This document shows, in pieces, positions 52,980-61,970 of a stretch of 64,000 nucleotides of DNA. The DNA is taken from positions 496,001-560,000 of the forward strand of contig NZ_JAPCKJ010000002.1 of assembly GCF_034439435.1 (NCBI RefSeq), written 5' to 3'. Position numbers and translations under genes: made by a program. The first letter of the stretch is position 1; each line of letters starts with the position of its first letter. This DNA is from Sarcina sp034439435. GTDB lineage: Bacteria > Bacillota > Clostridia > Clostridiales > Clostridiaceae. Under the pieces are notes generated by a model. The model worked only from the letters and a program-made list of their open reading frames with translations, did not search any database and had not been told where the DNA came from.

Positions 52980-53231
52980 CTAACGTTTAATTTCCCAAGG
53001 CCAAGGTTGATTTACCCAACACTCTGGATTTTCTACATAAGCCTGTCCAAAATTTCTTATAGGTCCATATTCAGATTCAAACTGCGCAAATAATTCACCC
53101 AATTTTGAAGAAATTTGTCTAAAATCCTCTGTAGCTTCCTTATTCTCTGGGAAATTATCAAGATAAAGATTTAATTCTATTGCATAAAATTGAAACTTTC
53201 GTATTTCATCTAATAATTCAAGTGCTTTCAT
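52980..53231 (-). CDS. cotJB: Spore coat protein CotJB
   Basis: An 83-aa helical protein with LLDEIRKFQFYAIELNLYLD and FGQAYVENPECWVNQPWPWE, the latter the CotJB signature. Required with CotJA and CotJC for the inner coat in Bacillus. Its ATG overlaps the cotJA stop (ATGA), so translation is coupled. Confidence 0.95.
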   Translation of the reverse strand: MKALELLDEIRKFQFYAIELNLYLDNFPENKEATEDFRQISSKLGELFAQFESEYGPIRNFGQAYVENPECWVNQPWPWEIKR

Positions 53232-53401
53232 AAACTCACCTCATCATCATTTCTTTTTTCTTTATAAGGTCTATATAAATCTTTAAATATTGTTCCTTTC
53301 CAGAATCCCTTACAGACCGAATATAAATTTTCATACTTTTGAGGCAATACATATGCACGTGCATACTCTAAATTAATAGTTTTATCCATACAGTGAGACA
53401 T
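53228..53401 (-). CDS. cotJA: Spore coat-associated protein CotJA
   Basis: A 57-aa gene too short for many gene callers. It starts MSHCMDKTINLEYARAYV and contains PQKYENLYSV and FWKGTIFKDLYRPY, typical of CotJA. ATG 53401 follows GGAAGG. First gene of cotJABC; the stop overlaps the cotJB start in ATGA. Presumably sigma-E type mother-cell expression, though I did not identify the promoter. Confidence 0.9.
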   Translation of the reverse strand: MSHCMDKTINLEYARAYVLPQKYENLYSVCKGFWKGTIFKDLYRPYKEKRNDDEVSL

Positions 53402-53652
53402 ATTATATCCTTCCTTTGTTTTTTTATATTAATATACTATGTCAATAACCAAAATGGTGTTACATTTTAATCATACTATAAACAAAAAAACTCTATAAAG
53501 TAGCCTTATCTTATACCATCTACTTTATAGAGTACATTTTATTTTAAAACTTAATTATATTTACTAATATTTTTCCATAACTAAAAGAATAAGCATGCAA
53601 AAATATTAATAAACACTAACTTTAAATATAAATTTATATAATCTTTTATGAT

Positions 53653-54093
53653 TTATTCACATAAATATTTTATCCATTCATTCACTAATGCATCTTTATC
53701 ACAACAATCCTTTAATTCATTAGTTAAGCTACTTTTTAACTTGTTTATTCCAAGATAATCTATAGAATTATTTCCTATACCTTCAAATAAAGGTTTTACT
53801 AAATTTATTGATTCTTTATAATCAGTAGTATCATTTAAATTTTTTAAAAGCTCAATAAGATTTTCTTTTTTATAAGCTAATGGTAATTCCTCATCTACTT
53901 CTTCAATTTCTCCTCTGTCTTCAAATGCATCACTATTATGTAAAGTATCCTTAAAAAGCTCATTAGCTTCTATTTTTTGAATTTTACTAACACCAATTAA
54001 ACTTACTAATCTTTCCTTAATATATTCAATTGTTTGTTTTTCTAGAATTTCTAATTTTTTTTCTCCTTGAAATTTTTTTGCTAAATCACACAT
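53653..54093 (-). CDS. Hypothetical 146-aa protein
   Basis: Soluble, acidic, helical protein with no membrane segment. It has a Lys/Glu-rich N-terminus, an acidic middle (DRGEIEEVDEELP), and a C-terminal part (NLIELLKNLNDTTDYKESIN, GIGNNSIDYLGINKLKSSLT, NEWIKYLCE). The start follows GAAAGGAGG. A degenerate copy of its C-terminal part lies at 2782-2894, so the family was once larger here. Function unknown. Confidence 0.55.
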   Translation of the reverse strand: MCDLAKKFQGEKKLEILEKQTIEYIKERLVSLIGVSKIQKIEANELFKDTLHNSDAFEDRGEIEEVDEELPLAYKKENLIELLKNLNDTTDYKESINLVKPLFEGIGNNSIDYLGINKLKSSLTNELKDCCDKDALVNEWIKYLCE

Positions 54094-54465
54094 AAAGCAA
54101 TCCTCCTTTAATTCAACTTAATTTATGTTCTTAATGTTAGACCTTTTCAAAAGAAAACTATGTGATTTCTGTCACCAAATGTAATTATCAAAGAAATTCA
54201 TTAAAAAATAATATTTTTTATAAATATTATTTTATTAACTGATAATAATTGTATAAAATTACTTTTGAAACTATATACTGACATTTCATTATTATAAGTT
54301 CTAGAAATCATATAATTATGTTAATTGGATGAAATAATAAAAAAATATGCTTTACTATACGACATAATAAAATAATTTATATTCTTAACATCGTGCAACA
54401 TTTTTTAATATATTTAATATAATATTAGTGAATAGTAACAAATGATAAATTAGGAGGTATTTGTT
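54094..54465. other. Upstream region of the spore-surface-like gene
   Basis: AT-rich; divergent promoters expected. No gene or repeat recognised. A sporulation sigma factor promoter may lie near 54380-54425 but I could not define it. Confidence 0.4.
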
Positions 54466-55020
54466 ATGTCAGATATGAGTTGTAATAGAAAGCCTAACCA
54501 TTGTTGTAATGCTAAATGTGATCCTTGCCGTGATAAGGACCGTGATAAATGTCATGATAAGGACCGTGATAAATGCCATGATAAGGATCACAAACCTTGT
54601 AAAGAAGAAACTAGGGTTGAATTCGAATTTGATGAAAGAGATCCAGTAGCTCTTCCTATCCCTACTACTGTTCCAGGTGTAGAATTACTTTCAGTAACCT
54701 TTGATGAAGTAGAAAGAAGAGATAGAGTATGGCTAAGTGGTGTAATTCAAATTGATAATACTGTTGAAGCAGTAAGAGACCTATTCATTCGTATTGTTAA
54801 AGATTCACCTAATATGAATCCTATTACTATCTACACTTTACGTGTTCAAATTGATGTCACTTCCGCTGCTGATATAAGTGCAATACCGTTTTCACATGTA
54901 GATGTTAATAATGCTGATCTTTTTGATGTTAGATATACAGTTTTTGCATCATCAAATGCAGCTGGATTAATCTCAGACGGACCTAATACTCTAACAGCAC
55001 TTAGATTTGAAAAAAAGTAA
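54466..55020 (+). CDS. Spore-surface-like protein with Cys/His/Asp-Lys repeats
   Basis: A 184-aa protein. Residues 5-47 are rich in Cys, His, Asp and Lys, with the unit DKDRDKCH repeated (CRDKDRDKCHD, KDRDKCHD, KDHKPCK). The following 135-residue beta-rich domain contains VPGVELLSVTFDEVERRDRV, WLSGVIQIDN and FSHVDVN. There is no signal peptide. Cys-rich tails joined to a small beta domain are common in clostridial coat or exosporium proteins, and cotJABC is 1 kb away, so a spore-surface role is plausible but unproven. The start follows TTAGGAGG. Confidence 0.6.
   Translation: MSDMSCNRKPNHCCNAKCDPCRDKDRDKCHDKDRDKCHDKDHKPCKEETRVEFEFDERDPVALPIPTTVPGVELLSVTFDEVERRDRVWLSGVIQIDNTVEAVRDLFIRIVKDSPNMNPITIYTLRVQIDVTSAADISAIPFSHVDVNNADLFDVRYTVFASSNAAGLISDGPNTLTALRFEKK
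54526..54590 (+). repeat. In-frame tandem repeat inside the spore-surface-like gene
   Basis: GATAAGGACCGTGATAAATG occurs twice, 27 bp apart, followed by a third partial unit GATAAGGATCAC. The near identity of the units suggests recent slippage and possible length variation between strains. Confidence 0.75.
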
Positions 55021-55060
55021 TATAATCTTATAAGTTTAACAAATTCTAACAAACTAACTA

Positions 55061-55092
55061 GGGACTATATCAATTTGATATAGTCCCTTTTA
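55061..55092. terminator. Terminator
   Basis: GGGACTATATCAA / TTGATATAGTCCC followed by TTTTATTTC; ends the spore-surface-like gene. Confidence 0.88.
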
Positions 55093-55246
55093 TTTCTTGT
55101 TATTTCAGTGGTTAACACCTAACAAGTATATTTTATTAATGGACTTACTATTTATTGAATTAAAATACAAGCAAGTCTATTTTATATAATTTTAGAAGAA
55201 CCTTCTCCTCATTAGAATCCTTTAGTTTGAGTCTTTCAAAGTTTTT

Positions 55247-55597
55247 CTAGTCCTTTTTTATGTTAATATTATTTCTTACAATGCTTATGAACTCATCAAC
55301 ATTACCAGAAAGTATATTAGATATCTTAATACTCTTTCCATCTACACACATAACTAGGTGTTCTTTAAATATTCCCTCTTCCTCTTCAATAGATGAAATA
55401 TCCTTATATAAGAAACTTTCAGTGTACTCTAATCCTGAATTTACTCCATAGAAAAATACTCTCTTATTTGTTGCTATTAATACTCCTGGTCTATGCACCT
55501 CTCTGTATTCAAAAGTTAAAATAGAACATTGTAAGTAACCTAATGGTCTTTCATCATCAATAAGTTTTTTAATTGCCTCATCATAAAGTTTATTCAT
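55247..55597 (-). CDS. Bacterial PH-domain protein (YokE/GRAM-like)
   Basis: About 116 aa; ATG 55597 preceded by GAGGGTG. After an N-terminal helix (MNKLYDEAIKKLIDDERPLG), the strands GVLIATNKRVFFYGVN and LYKDISSIEEEEG, with a final helix, give the bacterial PH-like layout. The motif TNKRVFFYG is characteristic. Cytoplasmic; role unknown. Confidence 0.75.
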   Translation of the reverse strand: MNKLYDEAIKKLIDDERPLGYLQCSILTFEYREVHRPGVLIATNKRVFFYGVNSGLEYTESFLYKDISSIEEEEGIFKEHLVMCVDGKSIKISNILSGNVDEFISIVRNNINIKKD

Positions 55598-55897
55598 TTT
55601 CAATCACCCTCTATAAAATATTTTAAAAATTCTACTATTTCATAGCTTAAAACATCACTAATAGTAGAATTAACTTTGCTTATTTAAACACTCTTGATTG
55701 CTTGTACAAAATCTAACTAAAAGTACTAGTTAAAATTGTTTTTCTATTAATACCTTTGATATTTGTTCTTAAGTTACCCTTTAATTTAATAACTTATTAA
55801 CATTATATAGCAAAACTGTTAATAAGTTAAGAATATAATAAGAGTATAAGAAAAGAATATTCTTATTAAATTTTTCTTTTAGGGAGATGTAAATATT

Positions 55898-56236
55898 ATG
55901 AATATAGGGGTAGCAGCATGTTTAGTACTCTCAATACTTTTTTTAGCCTTTTCTCTTTGCTTTGCTTTTTTAAAGGAAAAAGGTGCCATAATTATTAGTG
56001 GATTCAATTCATTTTCTAAAGAAGAAAGAGAAAAGTATAATAAAAAGAAAATGAGTATAGATATGAGAAACTCTTTTTTTATCTGGGCAATGATACTATT
56101 TATAGGTGCACTTTTCTCTTATTTTATAAGTGTGTATTGTGCAATCCTAGCCTTTATTATTTGGCTAATTGTTTTCTTTAAAGATGTTCACCTTAGCCCA
56201 ACAAAGGCATTTGAAAAATATAAAAAGACTAATTAG
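55898..56236 (+). CDS. DUF3784-like membrane protein
   Basis: A 112-aa protein with three membrane segments (about residues 4-27, 62-79, 81-97). The loop AIIISGFNSFSKEEREKYNK is the DUF3784 hallmark. The start follows TTAGGGAG. Function unknown. Often found near small regulators, though none is adjacent here. Confidence 0.75.
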   Translation: MNIGVAACLVLSILFLAFSLCFAFLKEKGAIIISGFNSFSKEEREKYNKKKMSIDMRNSFFIWAMILFIGALFSYFISVYCAILAFIIWLIVFFKDVHLSPTKAFEKYKKTN

Positions 56237-56256
56237 CTATAGCTAACTAGTCTTTT
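56223..56256. terminator. Bidirectional terminator
   Basis: AAAAGACTAATTAGC / GCTAACTAGTCTTTT between convergent genes. Confidence 0.8.
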
Positions 56257-56280
56257 CTAATTCATTATGTTTTGAAAATA

Positions 56281-57066
56281 CTAATATGTTAATTTAAAGC
56301 AACATTTCTTAAGCCAAGTAGGATTAACTCCTATCTTCTTTGCTATTTTTTCACTCATTTCAAAAGAATTATCTACTTTTAAGTTGTGTGAAAAATCTTC
56401 CTTATTAGAAGCTTTCTCCTCATTAACCTTTTGAGTTAATTCTTTAAAATCCTCTATCCAAAGGTACTCATTTAACTTACCATCAAAAACCTTATTCCCT
56501 TTAACTTCAGTATTTAAGTTAACATTACTCTCAGTTACTTGAGTAGTTGGATCATTCTCTGCAACATTTCCACTCCAATTAATCTCCAAAGTTTTATTAT
56601 CTTTTAATACTCCTTTTCCTTCACCATTAAGTTTCATCTCTTCAATAGATAAGTTTGTATATGCTGAAAAATCATTTCCCTCTTCTACTTCTATTTTTAA
56701 AGAATTTATATTTAACTCAGAATGTAAGTAATTTGCCATTTCTTCTAGCTGCTCTCTAAATATGTATTCGTGGAATTTGTTTGATTCTATAAGCCAGTTC
56801 TCTCTAAATTTCTTAGGGTGATTTATGTAGTATTGCTTTTTAGCAATCCATCTATCCCCTAAAGGATTTTCAAACTTCTCTAATTCCTCTTCATTATCTA
56901 TAAAATAAAGATTTCCCTGTAAGAAATAATCTTCTAATCCTCTCATTAAATTTCCAACTGAATAGAAGGAATTAGTCTTTCCTCCTATAGGAAAATTAGT
57001 TCTTTTATCACTACTAAAGTTCTTTCCCGTTAATCCTGTATCAATTTTGTATATTCTAACATCCAT
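56281..57066 (-). CDS. Hypothetical 261-aa protein
   Basis: Soluble protein without signal peptide or membrane segment. N-terminal stretch MDVRIYKIDTGLTGKNFSSD, a middle with HPKKFRENWLIESNKFHEYIF, and a Lys/Glu/Asn-rich region. The C-terminal KKIGVNPTWLKKCCFKLTY has a Cys pair. No family recognised. The start follows TGTGAGGTG. It stands alone. Confidence 0.55.
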   Translation of the reverse strand: MDVRIYKIDTGLTGKNFSSDKRTNFPIGGKTNSFYSVGNLMRGLEDYFLQGNLYFIDNEEELEKFENPLGDRWIAKKQYYINHPKKFRENWLIESNKFHEYIFREQLEEMANYLHSELNINSLKIEVEEGNDFSAYTNLSIEEMKLNGEGKGVLKDNKTLEINWSGNVAENDPTTQVTESNVNLNTEVKGNKVFDGKLNEYLWIEDFKELTQKVNEEKASNKEDFSHNLKVDNSFEMSEKIAKKIGVNPTWLKKCCFKLTY

Positions 57067-57107
57067 TTTTTCACCTCACAGTCATGTTTTCTATCTCTTA
57101 AGTTTAG

Positions 57108-57170
57108 ACTCCGTTTTAAACTATTATTAATTTTTACATAAAACTTAAAATTTAAAACAAAGCTCCTCTT
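57108..57170. repeat. Dispersed repeat family A, short copy
   Basis: GACTCCGTTTTAAACTATTA, ATTTTTACATAAAAC and AAAACAAAGCTCC; internally shortened. Confidence 0.55.
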
Positions 57171-57272
57171 TAAAACTTTCTATAATTATTCTACTTTATT
57201 AAGCTTAATAAATCATTAACTTAAAAATATTTCTAATAATTTATTTCCTTAACCCCACAAAAAATTGCTCTT

Positions 57273-57452
57273 TTAGTATGTTATAGTTAATATTTTTGAT
57301 ATTTCAGTTGATCCTAATCTATTAGCCTTTTTACTATTATCTTTTGCATACCATTCATTTATTATATTCATAAAAGTAGTAAAGCCATTCTCTTCTTTTT
57401 TGCTATCTACAACATCATTTACTGCAATAAAGTTTATATTATTATCAAAATC
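57273..57452 (-). pseudogene. Remnant of a large serine recombinase
   Basis: 59 codons on the minus strand reading DFDNNINFIAVNDVVDSKKE, ENGFTTFMNIINEWYAKDNS, KKANRLGS and ending ILTITY. The block around INEWYAKDNSKK matches the resolvase region of TnpX/Tn4451-type large serine recombinases (N-E-W-Y-A-R-D-x-S). Neither a start nor the C-terminal DNA-binding part is present. It marks a past integrative element or its scar. Confidence 0.75.
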
Positions 57453-57586
57453 CTCTTAAACTTACTTCTTTTTTTACGCCATAAATTTTAAAATTTACTA
57501 ATCACATTAAGTCGTTTTTTATCATAGCTTATTATAATAGAATGCACCATTAATAGATTAAATTTTAAATTTTTTTTGGATAAAAC

Positions 57587-57605
57587 TCAGACAAATAATC
57601 TGAGA
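57587..57605 (+). other. Hairpin in the feoA leader
   Basis: CTCAGA-CAAATAA-TCTGAG, ending about 10 bases before the TTTAGGAGG of feoA; it could affect RNA stability or ribosome access. Confidence 0.4.
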
Positions 57606-57629
57606 ATTAAACTTTAGGAGGAATAAAAT

Positions 57630-57851
57630 ATGAAATTACATGAGGCGAAGCTATTATCAACTGTTAAAGTGGTTGATATAAAAGCAGAAGGAGAACTAAG
57701 AAGAAGATTTTTTGACTTAGGAATAATAGAAGGAACAAATATAAAGGTTTTATATGATGGGCCTTTTTGGGACCCAAAGGCATATTTAATACGAGGTGCT
57801 GTAATCGCAATAAGGAAAGAGGAGAGTGAAAGTATAGAAGTAATAAATTAG
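57630..57851 (+). CDS. feoA: Ferrous iron transport protein A
   Basis: A 73-aa SH3-like protein (LHEAKLLSTVKVVDIKAEGE, RRRFFDLGIIEGTNIKVLYD). Partner of FeoB in Fe2+ uptake at the membrane. The start follows TTAGGAGG; 14 bp separate it from feoB, so it is co-transcribed. Confidence 0.92.
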   Translation: MKLHEAKLLSTVKVVDIKAEGELRRRFFDLGIIEGTNIKVLYDGPFWDPKAYLIRGAVIAIRKEESESIEVIN

Positions 57852-57865
57852 TAGGGAGGCATTAC

Positions 57866-59989
57866 ATGGGCTTAACTAAAAATTCTACTGGGATTAGATT
57901 ATTATCATCAGATAAAACAAAGGGAAACATTAAAGAAGATTATGTTGTAGCTTTAGCTGGCAACCCCAATGTAGGTAAGAGTACTGTATTTAATGCTCTT
58001 ACTGGATTAAACCAGCATACAGGGAATTGGCCAGGTAAAACAGTAGCTAATGCAGAAGGATATTATGAATTTAAAGATTCTATAATAAAGGTGGTAGATC
58101 TACCTGGAACATATTCATTGTTATCAAATTCGGAAGAAGAAGAGATAGCAAGAGATTATATATGTTTTAATGAGCCCGATATAGTAGTTATTGTGGCTGA
58201 TGCTACTTCATTAGAAAGAAACTTAAACTTATTTATACAAATATCTGAAATAACAGATAAAGTAATATTATGTGTAAACTTAATTGATGAAGCGAAGAAA
58301 AAAAACATAAGAATAGATTTAGAATCACTATCAAAGGAATTAAATTCAACTATTGTTTCAGCCTCTGCTAGAAATGGAATTGGCATAGAAGAATTAAAAG
58401 AAGCTATATTTAAAGAAGTTAAGCTACCAAAGAAGAAAGAAAATGCAATAAATTATGGTCTTCATATAGAAAAAGCAGTAGAAGAAATAGAAGTTATAAT
58501 AAATCAAGCCGTTGAAGTAGATAAAAGAAAAAGCAGATGGATAGCTATTAGAATCTTAGAGGGAAATGAAAATATTTTGAACTCCCTATACAAAAAATAT
58601 AATATCCAAGAAGAATATATAGAAGAAATATATAAAATAAGAAAAGGTCTTATTAAAAATTTTAAAGATAAATCAATAGAAGATATAATAATAAAATCTA
58701 TAATAAAAGAAGCTGAAAGAGTTGGAAATAAGGTTGTTACAACTGAAGGAGAATATAATAATACCCAAAGAAAAATAGATAAAATACTAGTATCTAAAGC
58801 AACGGGAATACCTATTATGATATCTACCCTACTATTTATTTTATGGATAACTATAATCTTAGCAAATTACCCATCAGAAATGCTTGCTAATATGTTTGGG
58901 TATGGAGAGCATTACCTTAGAGAATTCTTTGCAGGATTGTCTCTTCCCTCTTGGATACCAGGAATATTAATTGATGGTATTTATGTCACTTTAGCTTGGG
59001 TAATTTCAGTAATGTTACCTCCTATGGCAATTTTCTTTCCTATGTTTACTCTCTTAGAGGACTTAGGGTATCTGCCAAGAATAGCCTTTAATTTAGATAA
59101 ATGCTTTAAGAAATGCTGTACCTGTGGTAAACAAGCCCTTACTATGTGTATGGGTCTTGGCTGTAATGCTGCAGGAATAATAGGATGTAGAATAATCAAT
59201 TCTCCTAGAGAGCGACTAATAGCTATATTAACTAATGTCTTTATGCCTTGTAATGGTAGATTTCCTATGCTTATTTCCATATCCTCTATATTTATAGGCG
59301 GAATAGCTGTTGGGCTAAAAGGCAGTTTTATATCAGCTATTACAGTAACTATGGTTATTATTTTAGGAGTTTTCATGACATTGCTAGTTTCTAAGATATT
59401 ATCAAAAACCATATTAAAGGGAGTTCCTTCAAACTTTATACTAGAGCTACCTCCATATAGAAAACCTCAAATAGGTAAAGTCATAGTAAGATCAATATTA
59501 GATAGAACTCTTTATGTTTTAGGTAGAGCCATTGCTATTGCAGCTCCAGCAGGAGTTGTTATATGGCTATTTTCTAATATAATGATTGGAGACTCTTCTA
59601 TACTGTCAATATGTGCTAACTTTTTGAATCCATTTGCCAATGCAATAGGCGTAGATGGATATATATTAATGGCATTTATATTAGGATTACCAGCAAATGA
59701 AATCGTAATGCCTATAATAATAATGAGTTATTTAAGAGCTACAACAATGATAGAGTTAGATAGCTTAGTTGAGCTTAAGGAATTATTAATATCTAATGGG
59801 TGGACACTATTAACTGCAATTAATGTTATGATACTATGCTTAATGCACTACCCTTGTGGAACCACACTTTGGACAATCAAAAAAGAAACTAAGAGTCTTA
59901 AACTGACTACCTTAAGCTTTTTAATACCAACAATTGCAGGTATAGTTGTCTGTTTTGTTACAACTCAAATATGGAGATTATTTGCTTAG
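57866..59989 (+). CDS. feoB: Ferrous iron transporter B
   Basis: A 707-aa Fe2+ permease. The N-terminal G domain has G1 GNPNVGKST (about residues 32-40), G3 DLPGTYSL, G4 NLID and a G5-like SASARNG. A cytosolic helical linker precedes about eight to ten membrane segments. FMPCNGRFPM, GLGCNAAGI and GLPANEIVMP are conserved transporter motifs. The start follows GTAGGGAGG. An N-terminal extension of about 25 residues precedes the G domain. No feoC is seen. I found no convincing Fur box upstream. Confidence 0.94.
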   Translation: MGLTKNSTGIRLLSSDKTKGNIKEDYVVALAGNPNVGKSTVFNALTGLNQHTGNWPGKTVANAEGYYEFKDSIIKVVDLPGTYSLLSNSEEEEIARDYICFNEPDIVVIVADATSLERNLNLFIQISEITDKVILCVNLIDEAKKKNIRIDLESLSKELNSTIVSASARNGIGIEELKEAIFKEVKLPKKKENAINYGLHIEKAVEEIEVIINQAVEVDKRKSRWIAIRILEGNENILNSLYKKYNIQEEYIEEIYKIRKGLIKNFKDKSIEDIIIKSIIKEAERVGNKVVTTEGEYNNTQRKIDKILVSKATGIPIMISTLLFILWITIILANYPSEMLANMFGYGEHYLREFFAGLSLPSWIPGILIDGIYVTLAWVISVMLPPMAIFFPMFTLLEDLGYLPRIAFNLDKCFKKCCTCGKQALTMCMGLGCNAAGIIGCRIINSPRERLIAILTNVFMPCNGRFPMLISISSIFIGGIAVGLKGSFISAITVTMVIILGVFMTLLVSKILSKTILKGVPSNFILELPPYRKPQIGKVIVRSILDRTLYVLGRAIAIAAPAGVVIWLFSNIMIGDSSILSICANFLNPFANAIGVDGYILMAFILGLPANEIVMPIIIMSYLRATTMIELDSLVELKELLISNGWTLLTAINVMILCLMHYPCGTTLWTIKKETKSLKLTTLSFLIPTIAGIVVCFVTTQIWRLFA

Positions 59990-60038
59990 GCTCTATTTTA
60001 GGTGAATGTTGATTTAAAACATGTTTTTGCTTAAAATA
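59989..60038. repeat. Dispersed repeat family A, half copy
   Basis: GGCTCTATTTTAGGTGAATG followed by TTGATTTAAAACATG, starting exactly at the feoB stop. Confidence 0.65.
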
Positions 60039-60074
60039 AAAGGACTATATGATAAAAACTTCATATGGTCCTTT
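60039..60074. terminator. Bidirectional terminator
   Basis: AAAGGACTATATGA / TCATATGGTCCTTT between feoB and the convergent hydrolase gene. Confidence 0.85.
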
Positions 60075-60077
60075 ATA

Positions 60078-60947
60078 TTATATACTTTTATTTAAAAATT
60101 CTCTTATCTCATCTCCTTGGTTAATAAGAGTGTGTCCCTCCTCGGGAAGAAAGTTTATATTAGCATGCTTTACTAAAGATCCTAATCGCTTTGCTGATAT
60201 TTCAGAATGTATCATAATATCTTTCCCACCTACAAATAAAGCTAGAGGCATTTCTAAACACCTTAATTCACCATCTGAAAACATTGGAATAATTTCTTTT
60301 CTGAAGTTAAAATGCTTGGCGATTAACTTTTGGTAGGTTAACATTACCTGTGGTATAAGTTTATCACCGTTAATTTTATAATATAACTTATCTATTCCCT
60401 TATCTCCTAATAGCATATAAAATAAGGATTTAAAAATGAATGATTTCTTTTGAGGACCTATACCTGCTGGACAAAGTAAAACTAGCTTTTCTACCTTTTG
60501 TGGATATTTCATAGAAAACTTTGTTCCTAACCATCCACCTAATGAAAGTCCAACAATATTAGCTTTTTCTATTGATAGAGCGTTGAATACTTCATTAAGC
60601 CAAATGGGAAAATCATCACCCTGAAGTGGTATTTTATTTTCATTGCTTTTTCCTGGTTCTCCAGGCATATCTACTGCATATACTCTATAATTCTTTGAAT
60701 ACTTCTCCATCTCATGTATCCACATAACCGAGTTCATTCCACTGCCGTGAAGTAATATAAGGGGTGGTAAGTCTTTTTCTCCACTGGCTATAATAAAGGT
60801 TTTTCCGTAATTTGTATGTACATAAAACTCTTCATGAAGAAAGTTCCACCCTTCAACTAAAGATTCATAATATTTTATAACTTTATGTCTTCCCTCTTCT
60901 GATTTAAATGCTACTTTCATATTTTTATTTTTCTTGCTCATATTCAC
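60078..60947 (-). CDS. Alpha/beta hydrolase
   Basis: About 289 aa with GTG 60947 (in a GTGA overlap with the upstream stop), or ATG 60941. Fold motifs: oxyanion region LLHGSGMNS, nucleophile Ser in VGLSLGGWLG, acid Asp in VGGKDIMIH, His in PEEGHTLI. No signal peptide, so it is cytoplasmic. The substrate is unknown; it resembles RsbQ/MhpC-type hydrolases. Coupled to the DUF4180 gene and probably under the HTH protein at 61413-61901. Confidence 0.88.
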   Translation of the reverse strand: MNMSKKNKNMKVAFKSEEGRHKVIKYYESLVEGWNFLHEEFYVHTNYGKTFIIASGEKDLPPLILLHGSGMNSVMWIHEMEKYSKNYRVYAVDMPGEPGKSNENKIPLQGDDFPIWLNEVFNALSIEKANIVGLSLGGWLGTKFSMKYPQKVEKLVLLCPAGIGPQKKSFIFKSLFYMLLGDKGIDKLYYKINGDKLIPQVMLTYQKLIAKHFNFRKEIIPMFSDGELRCLEMPLALFVGGKDIMIHSEISAKRLGSLVKHANINFLPEEGHTLINQGDEIREFLNKSI

Positions 60948-61306
60948 ACATCCTTAGTGTTTAAAATCCACTTTTCAGCATCTTTATTATTATGAAACAC
61001 TTTAAAATCTCTTCCTCTGTTTAACTCATTAACTAGTTCTTTAAATCTACCTTGAATCTTATCTTTATCCTCCACTGTAGCAACAGCTTTTATATGATAA
61101 TTGATAAATTTTTGTAGAACTATACCTGCAAGTCCACTTCTAAGATTAATAAAATTTTCAGTAAAGACTTCTTCTCCAAGCATTAGTAATTTAATATCAT
61201 TTGAAATACAAATACCAATGATATCTAGTACATCAGCTTCACAATTAATTGCTTCATTTATTTCAATATATTTTATATTTCCCTTTTCAACTATTTTATA
61301 ATTCAT
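60944..61306 (-). CDS. DUF4180 protein
   Basis: A 120-aa protein. The family signature is clear: GEEVFTENFINLRSGLAGIV, LQKFINYHIKAVATV, NELNRGRDFKVF and DAEKWIL. Soluble, function unknown. The start follows AAGTAGGTGATG. It overlaps the hydrolase by 4 bp, so the two are made together. Confidence 0.88.
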   Translation of the reverse strand: MNYKIVEKGNIKYIEINEAINCEADVLDIIGICISNDIKLLMLGEEVFTENFINLRSGLAGIVLQKFINYHIKAVATVEDKDKIQGRFKELVNELNRGRDFKVFHNNKDAEKWILNTKDV

Positions 61307-61329
61307 TTCATCACCTACTTCTTTATTTA

Positions 61330-61408
61330 GCTATGCTTTAAACTAATGTTGATTTTATATAGAACTATACTACTAGGTAAAGTCAATATTCCTCTAAAAC
61401 AGAGCCTT
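61330..61408. repeat. Dispersed repeat family A, complete copy
   Basis: AGCTATGCTTTAAACTAATG and TTGATTTTATATAGAAC on one side, AAAGTCAATATTCC and TCTAAAACAGAGCC inverted on the other; lies between the HTH gene and the DUF4180 gene. Confidence 0.7.
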
Positions 61409-61412
61409 TTAT

Positions 61413-61901
61413 TTAAATATCATTCTTTTGTGTAAGTATAGATATAAAATCTAACATCTCCTTAACAAATTCTGTATCTCCCCATAGCATTAATTTTAAG
61501 TTCTCCTCTTTTTCATAATACTTCATATTAAGAGTTGAGTTACTCATTTTAGAATCCTTGCTATTCATTACTGCTAAAAGCATATTTGATATTCTTTTAT
61601 ATTCCTCACTAGAAACCTCATTAATATCTACAACAGTAGACACACTTATTTTCCTATCTACGTTATTACCCTCTACATTACTAGTAGAAAATTCAATTTT
61701 TTCGCCTTCTTCTTCTGATTTTTTGCTAGTTTTAAAGTTATTGTTTTCCATAAAACTGCTTAAATCATGTCCTGATATTCTCCATTGCTTTCCAAGCTTA
61801 TTTGCCTTAAGTTTACCTTCTCTTATAAATTTTCTTATGGTTTTATGATGCATACCTAGTATCTCTGCAATTTGCTCAACTGTATAAAACTTCTCTTCCA
61901 T
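61413..61901 (-). CDS. Helix-turn-helix (HTH_17/excisionase-like) regulator
   Basis: About 162 aa. The N-terminal MerR/excisionase-type DNA-binding domain (residues 1-52: YTVEQIAEILGMHHKTIRKF, REGKLKANKLGKQWRIS) precedes a Ser/Glu-rich linker. A C-terminal domain includes NMLLAVMNSK and LKLMLWGDTEFVKEMLD, which may bind a ligand or a partner. ATG 61901 lies 10 bases after AAAGGA; TTG 61910 is the alternative. It has its own near-consensus promoter with five phased 10-bp repeats upstream, suggesting self-control. The DUF4180 and hydrolase genes follow in the same direction. Confidence 0.8.
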   Translation of the reverse strand: MEEKFYTVEQIAEILGMHHKTIRKFIREGKLKANKLGKQWRISGHDLSSFMENNNFKTSKKSEEEGEKIEFSTSNVEGNNVDRKISVSTVVDINEVSSEEYKRISNMLLAVMNSKDSKMSNSTLNMKYYEKEENLKLMLWGDTEFVKEMLDFISILTQKNDI

Positions 61902-61936
61902 CCTAATCAATTCCTTTCTCTTTGATTTATAAACTC

Positions 61937-61965
61937 ATTATATGGAATCTCACTCTTATTGTCAA
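61937..61965 (-). promoter_or_regulatory. Consensus sigma-A promoter of the HTH gene
   Basis: TTGACA (61965-61960), 17-bp spacer, TATAAT (61942-61937): a perfect match to consensus. Confidence 0.9.
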
Positions 61966-61970
61966 CGCAT

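Noticed and set aside
58981..59412. 143-codon minus-strand frame inside feoB
   Set aside because: Shadow of feoB membrane segments.
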